From positions 1 to 7,087 of the forward strand of contig DNFL01000171.1 of the NCBI GenBank assembly GCA_003486945.1: DNA of 7,087 bases. Direction: 5' to 3'. Every line of letters starts with the position of its first letter. The first letter of the stretch is position 1. Origin of the DNA: Hyphomonas sp. (GTDB lineage Bacteria; Pseudomonadota; Alphaproteobacteria; Caulobacterales; Hyphomonadaceae). This document shows positions 6,065 to 7,087 of the stretch, piece after piece. The notes beneath the pieces are model-generated. The model searched no databases, had not been told where the DNA came from, and saw only the letters and a list, made by a program, of their open reading frames with translations. The translations under genes and the position numbers were made by a program.

Positions 6065-7045
6065 ATGATCCGGGGTTTCACGTTCGAGCGGGCCCTCAGC
6101 TGGCCTTTTACCGCACCGCACGCGGCCACTTTTCCTTTCATCTTCGGCCTCGCCTATGCGGTTGCCGCCATGGCGATCTTCGCGGGGGTCGGCCTGCTTT
6201 CGTTCAGCAGCATGCAGGAATGGTACACGCTGATGCAGTCCCTCGAAAACGAGACGGATGATGCCATCGTCTTCAGCGCGTTGATGAGCGGTTTCGGCAT
6301 GATCATTCCATGGGCCTTGCTCATGTCGGTTCTTTTCTGGGTGATGTGGGCGATGTTCGAAACAGCTTCGCAGCGCCGCTATATCTGGGGCGAAGGTTTT
6401 TCCCTGCGCCTGGGCGCGGATGAGTTGCGCATAATGGTTGTCGGCCTGCTCTGGTGGCTGCTGGGAATGGTGATCGTCTTCCTGCCGGTCCTGCTGATCA
6501 TGGGCTCCACATTCTGGGCGCTGTTCGCCAGCATGGCCAATCCGGAACTGGTCAACTCGCCGGAATTCGCAAACCGGATGGCGATGCAGGTCTTTGGCAT
6601 ATTTGGCCTGATGCTGCTGATCATGCCGGTCTATGTTTTCTTCGCGACACGGCTTTCGCCGAGTTTTGGGCTGACAGTCATGTCGCGGCGGATCCGTTTT
6701 CTCGATGCGTGGAATGTCTCGCGCGGGCGTTTCTGGCCGATCCTGGGAGCCTATGCCATCCTCGCGATCGGCGGCGGAATCATCGGGCAGGTGGTAACCG
6801 GCGTGGCGCAGGGCCTGATGATGCCGGCATTCATGCGTATGGCGAACACGGCAGAAACGGGCGGGGATCCGGCTGCGTTTATGTTCACAGCGGATTTCCT
6901 TGTGCCCGTCGGCATCTTCTATTTCCTCGTCCTGTTTGTTCAGGGCATACTGCAACACATTGTCGGCGGCCCGGCAGCGTTCGCTGCGCGGCACGATCCT
7001 GCCGGCGGTGTTGAAGAAGCGGCCCGGGTTGACGCTTTCGTCTGA
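6065..7045 (+). CDS. Predicted multi-span inner-membrane protein, unknown function (possible paralogue of its upstream neighbour)
   Basis: 326 residues. The start is well supported: GGAGG at 6051-6055, 9 bases before the ATG. Hydrophobic segments lie at roughly 22-45, 77-97, 122-157 (long, perhaps a re-entrant pair), 172-195, 222-250 and 276-300. The N-terminal 20 residues (MIRGFTFERALSWPFTAPHA) and the C-terminal tail after 300 (ending RVDAFV) are polar. The first loop (about 50-70) is acidic. After the fourth span comes RLSPSFGLTVMSRRIRFLDA, then W216 (AWNVSRGRF) leading into the fifth span. This is the same order of elements as in the preceding gene, with the W 20-22 residues after an RL pair in both. 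It also recalls a general layout seen in bacterial YciC-like and glycerophosphodiesterase-type membrane domains, but I cannot name a family. No enzyme motif is visible. Methionine and tryptophan content is high, as expected of a membrane protein. Confidence 0.88.
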   Translation: MIRGFTFERALSWPFTAPHAATFPFIFGLAYAVAAMAIFAGVGLLSFSSMQEWYTLMQSLENETDDAIVFSALMSGFGMIIPWALLMSVLFWVMWAMFETASQRRYIWGEGFSLRLGADELRIMVVGLLWWLLGMVIVFLPVLLIMGSTFWALFASMANPELVNSPEFANRMAMQVFGIFGLMLLIMPVYVFFATRLSPSFGLTVMSRRIRFLDAWNVSRGRFWPILGAYAILAIGGGIIGQVVTGVAQGLMMPAFMRMANTAETGGDPAAFMFTADFLVPVGIFYFLVLFVQGILQHIVGGPAAFAARHDPAGGVEEAARVDAFV

Positions 7046-7052
7046 TCTAGGC

Positions 7053-7087
7053 GCAGGCGCCGGGGATTATTTCGCCCCGGCGCCTGC
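7053..7087 (+). terminator. Strong GC-rich hairpin, probable intrinsic terminator after the second membrane-protein gene
   Basis: GCAGGCGCCGGGG (7053-7065) and CCCCGGCGCCTGC (7075-7087) form a perfect 13-bp stem with a 9-base loop, beginning 7 bases after the stop codon. The window ends at the last base of the stem, so neither the T-run that would prove an intrinsic terminator nor any further extension of the stem can be seen. Position and strength fit termination of the membrane-gene transcript, possibly in both directions. Confidence 0.75.

Noticed and set aside
5924..6994. 356-codon minus-strand open frame opposite the second membrane gene
   Set aside because: Its product is rich in His, Arg, Glu and Gln, as expected when a membrane-protein gene is read backwards. 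It runs across the end of one real gene and most of another.

Overview
The window is GC-rich chromosomal DNA carrying core and conserved bacterial genes. There is no sign of phage, transposon, CRISPR, toxin or other accessory DNA. Several gene families fit an alphaproteobacterium: a TrmFO-type tRNA methyltransferase, an iron superoxide dismutase, and an NDUFAF6-like member of the squalene/phytoene synthase family. Codon use is strongly GC-biased throughout. A Hyphomonadaceae/Caulobacterales-like host is my best guess from overall resemblance of the proteins; it is not proven by anything in the window.

Layout. Bases 1-1183 (minus) hold most of an RhlE-like DEAD-box RNA helicase whose C-terminal tail lies beyond the left edge; it probably starts at TTG. 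A 197-base leader with several inverted repeats separates it from 1381-2076 (minus), an uncharacterised 231-residue protein with an N-terminal zinc ribbon. Upstream of that, at 2122-2730 (minus), is the iron superoxide dismutase sodB. The three genes point the same way. A perfect 11-bp hairpin sits between sodB and the zinc-ribbon gene, on top of the latter's ribosome binding site. Divergent from sodB, 2790-3449 (plus) encodes a shortened NDUFAF6-like protein without the aspartate-rich catalytic motifs. It converges on trmFO (3719-5116, minus). The 269 bases between those two hold a possible trmFO terminator and a compact pair of palindromes that looks like a dispersed intergenic repeat.

Divergent from trmFO, two multi-span membrane proteins run rightwards (5200-5997 and 6065-7045). 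They share an overall plan and a similar RL...W block late in each protein, so they may be remote paralogues. The second has a strong Shine-Dalgarno sequence, a candidate promoter, and a 13-bp GC-rich hairpin just after its stop codon that ends exactly at the window edge.

The genes do not form one pathway. They cover RNA remodelling, oxidative-stress defence, tRNA modification, probable respiratory complex I assembly, and an unknown membrane function. I see no convincing new biological system. The items most worth a second look are the hairpin over the zinc-ribbon start, the unknown zinc-ribbon protein itself, the minimal NDUFAF6-like protein and the membrane-protein pair.
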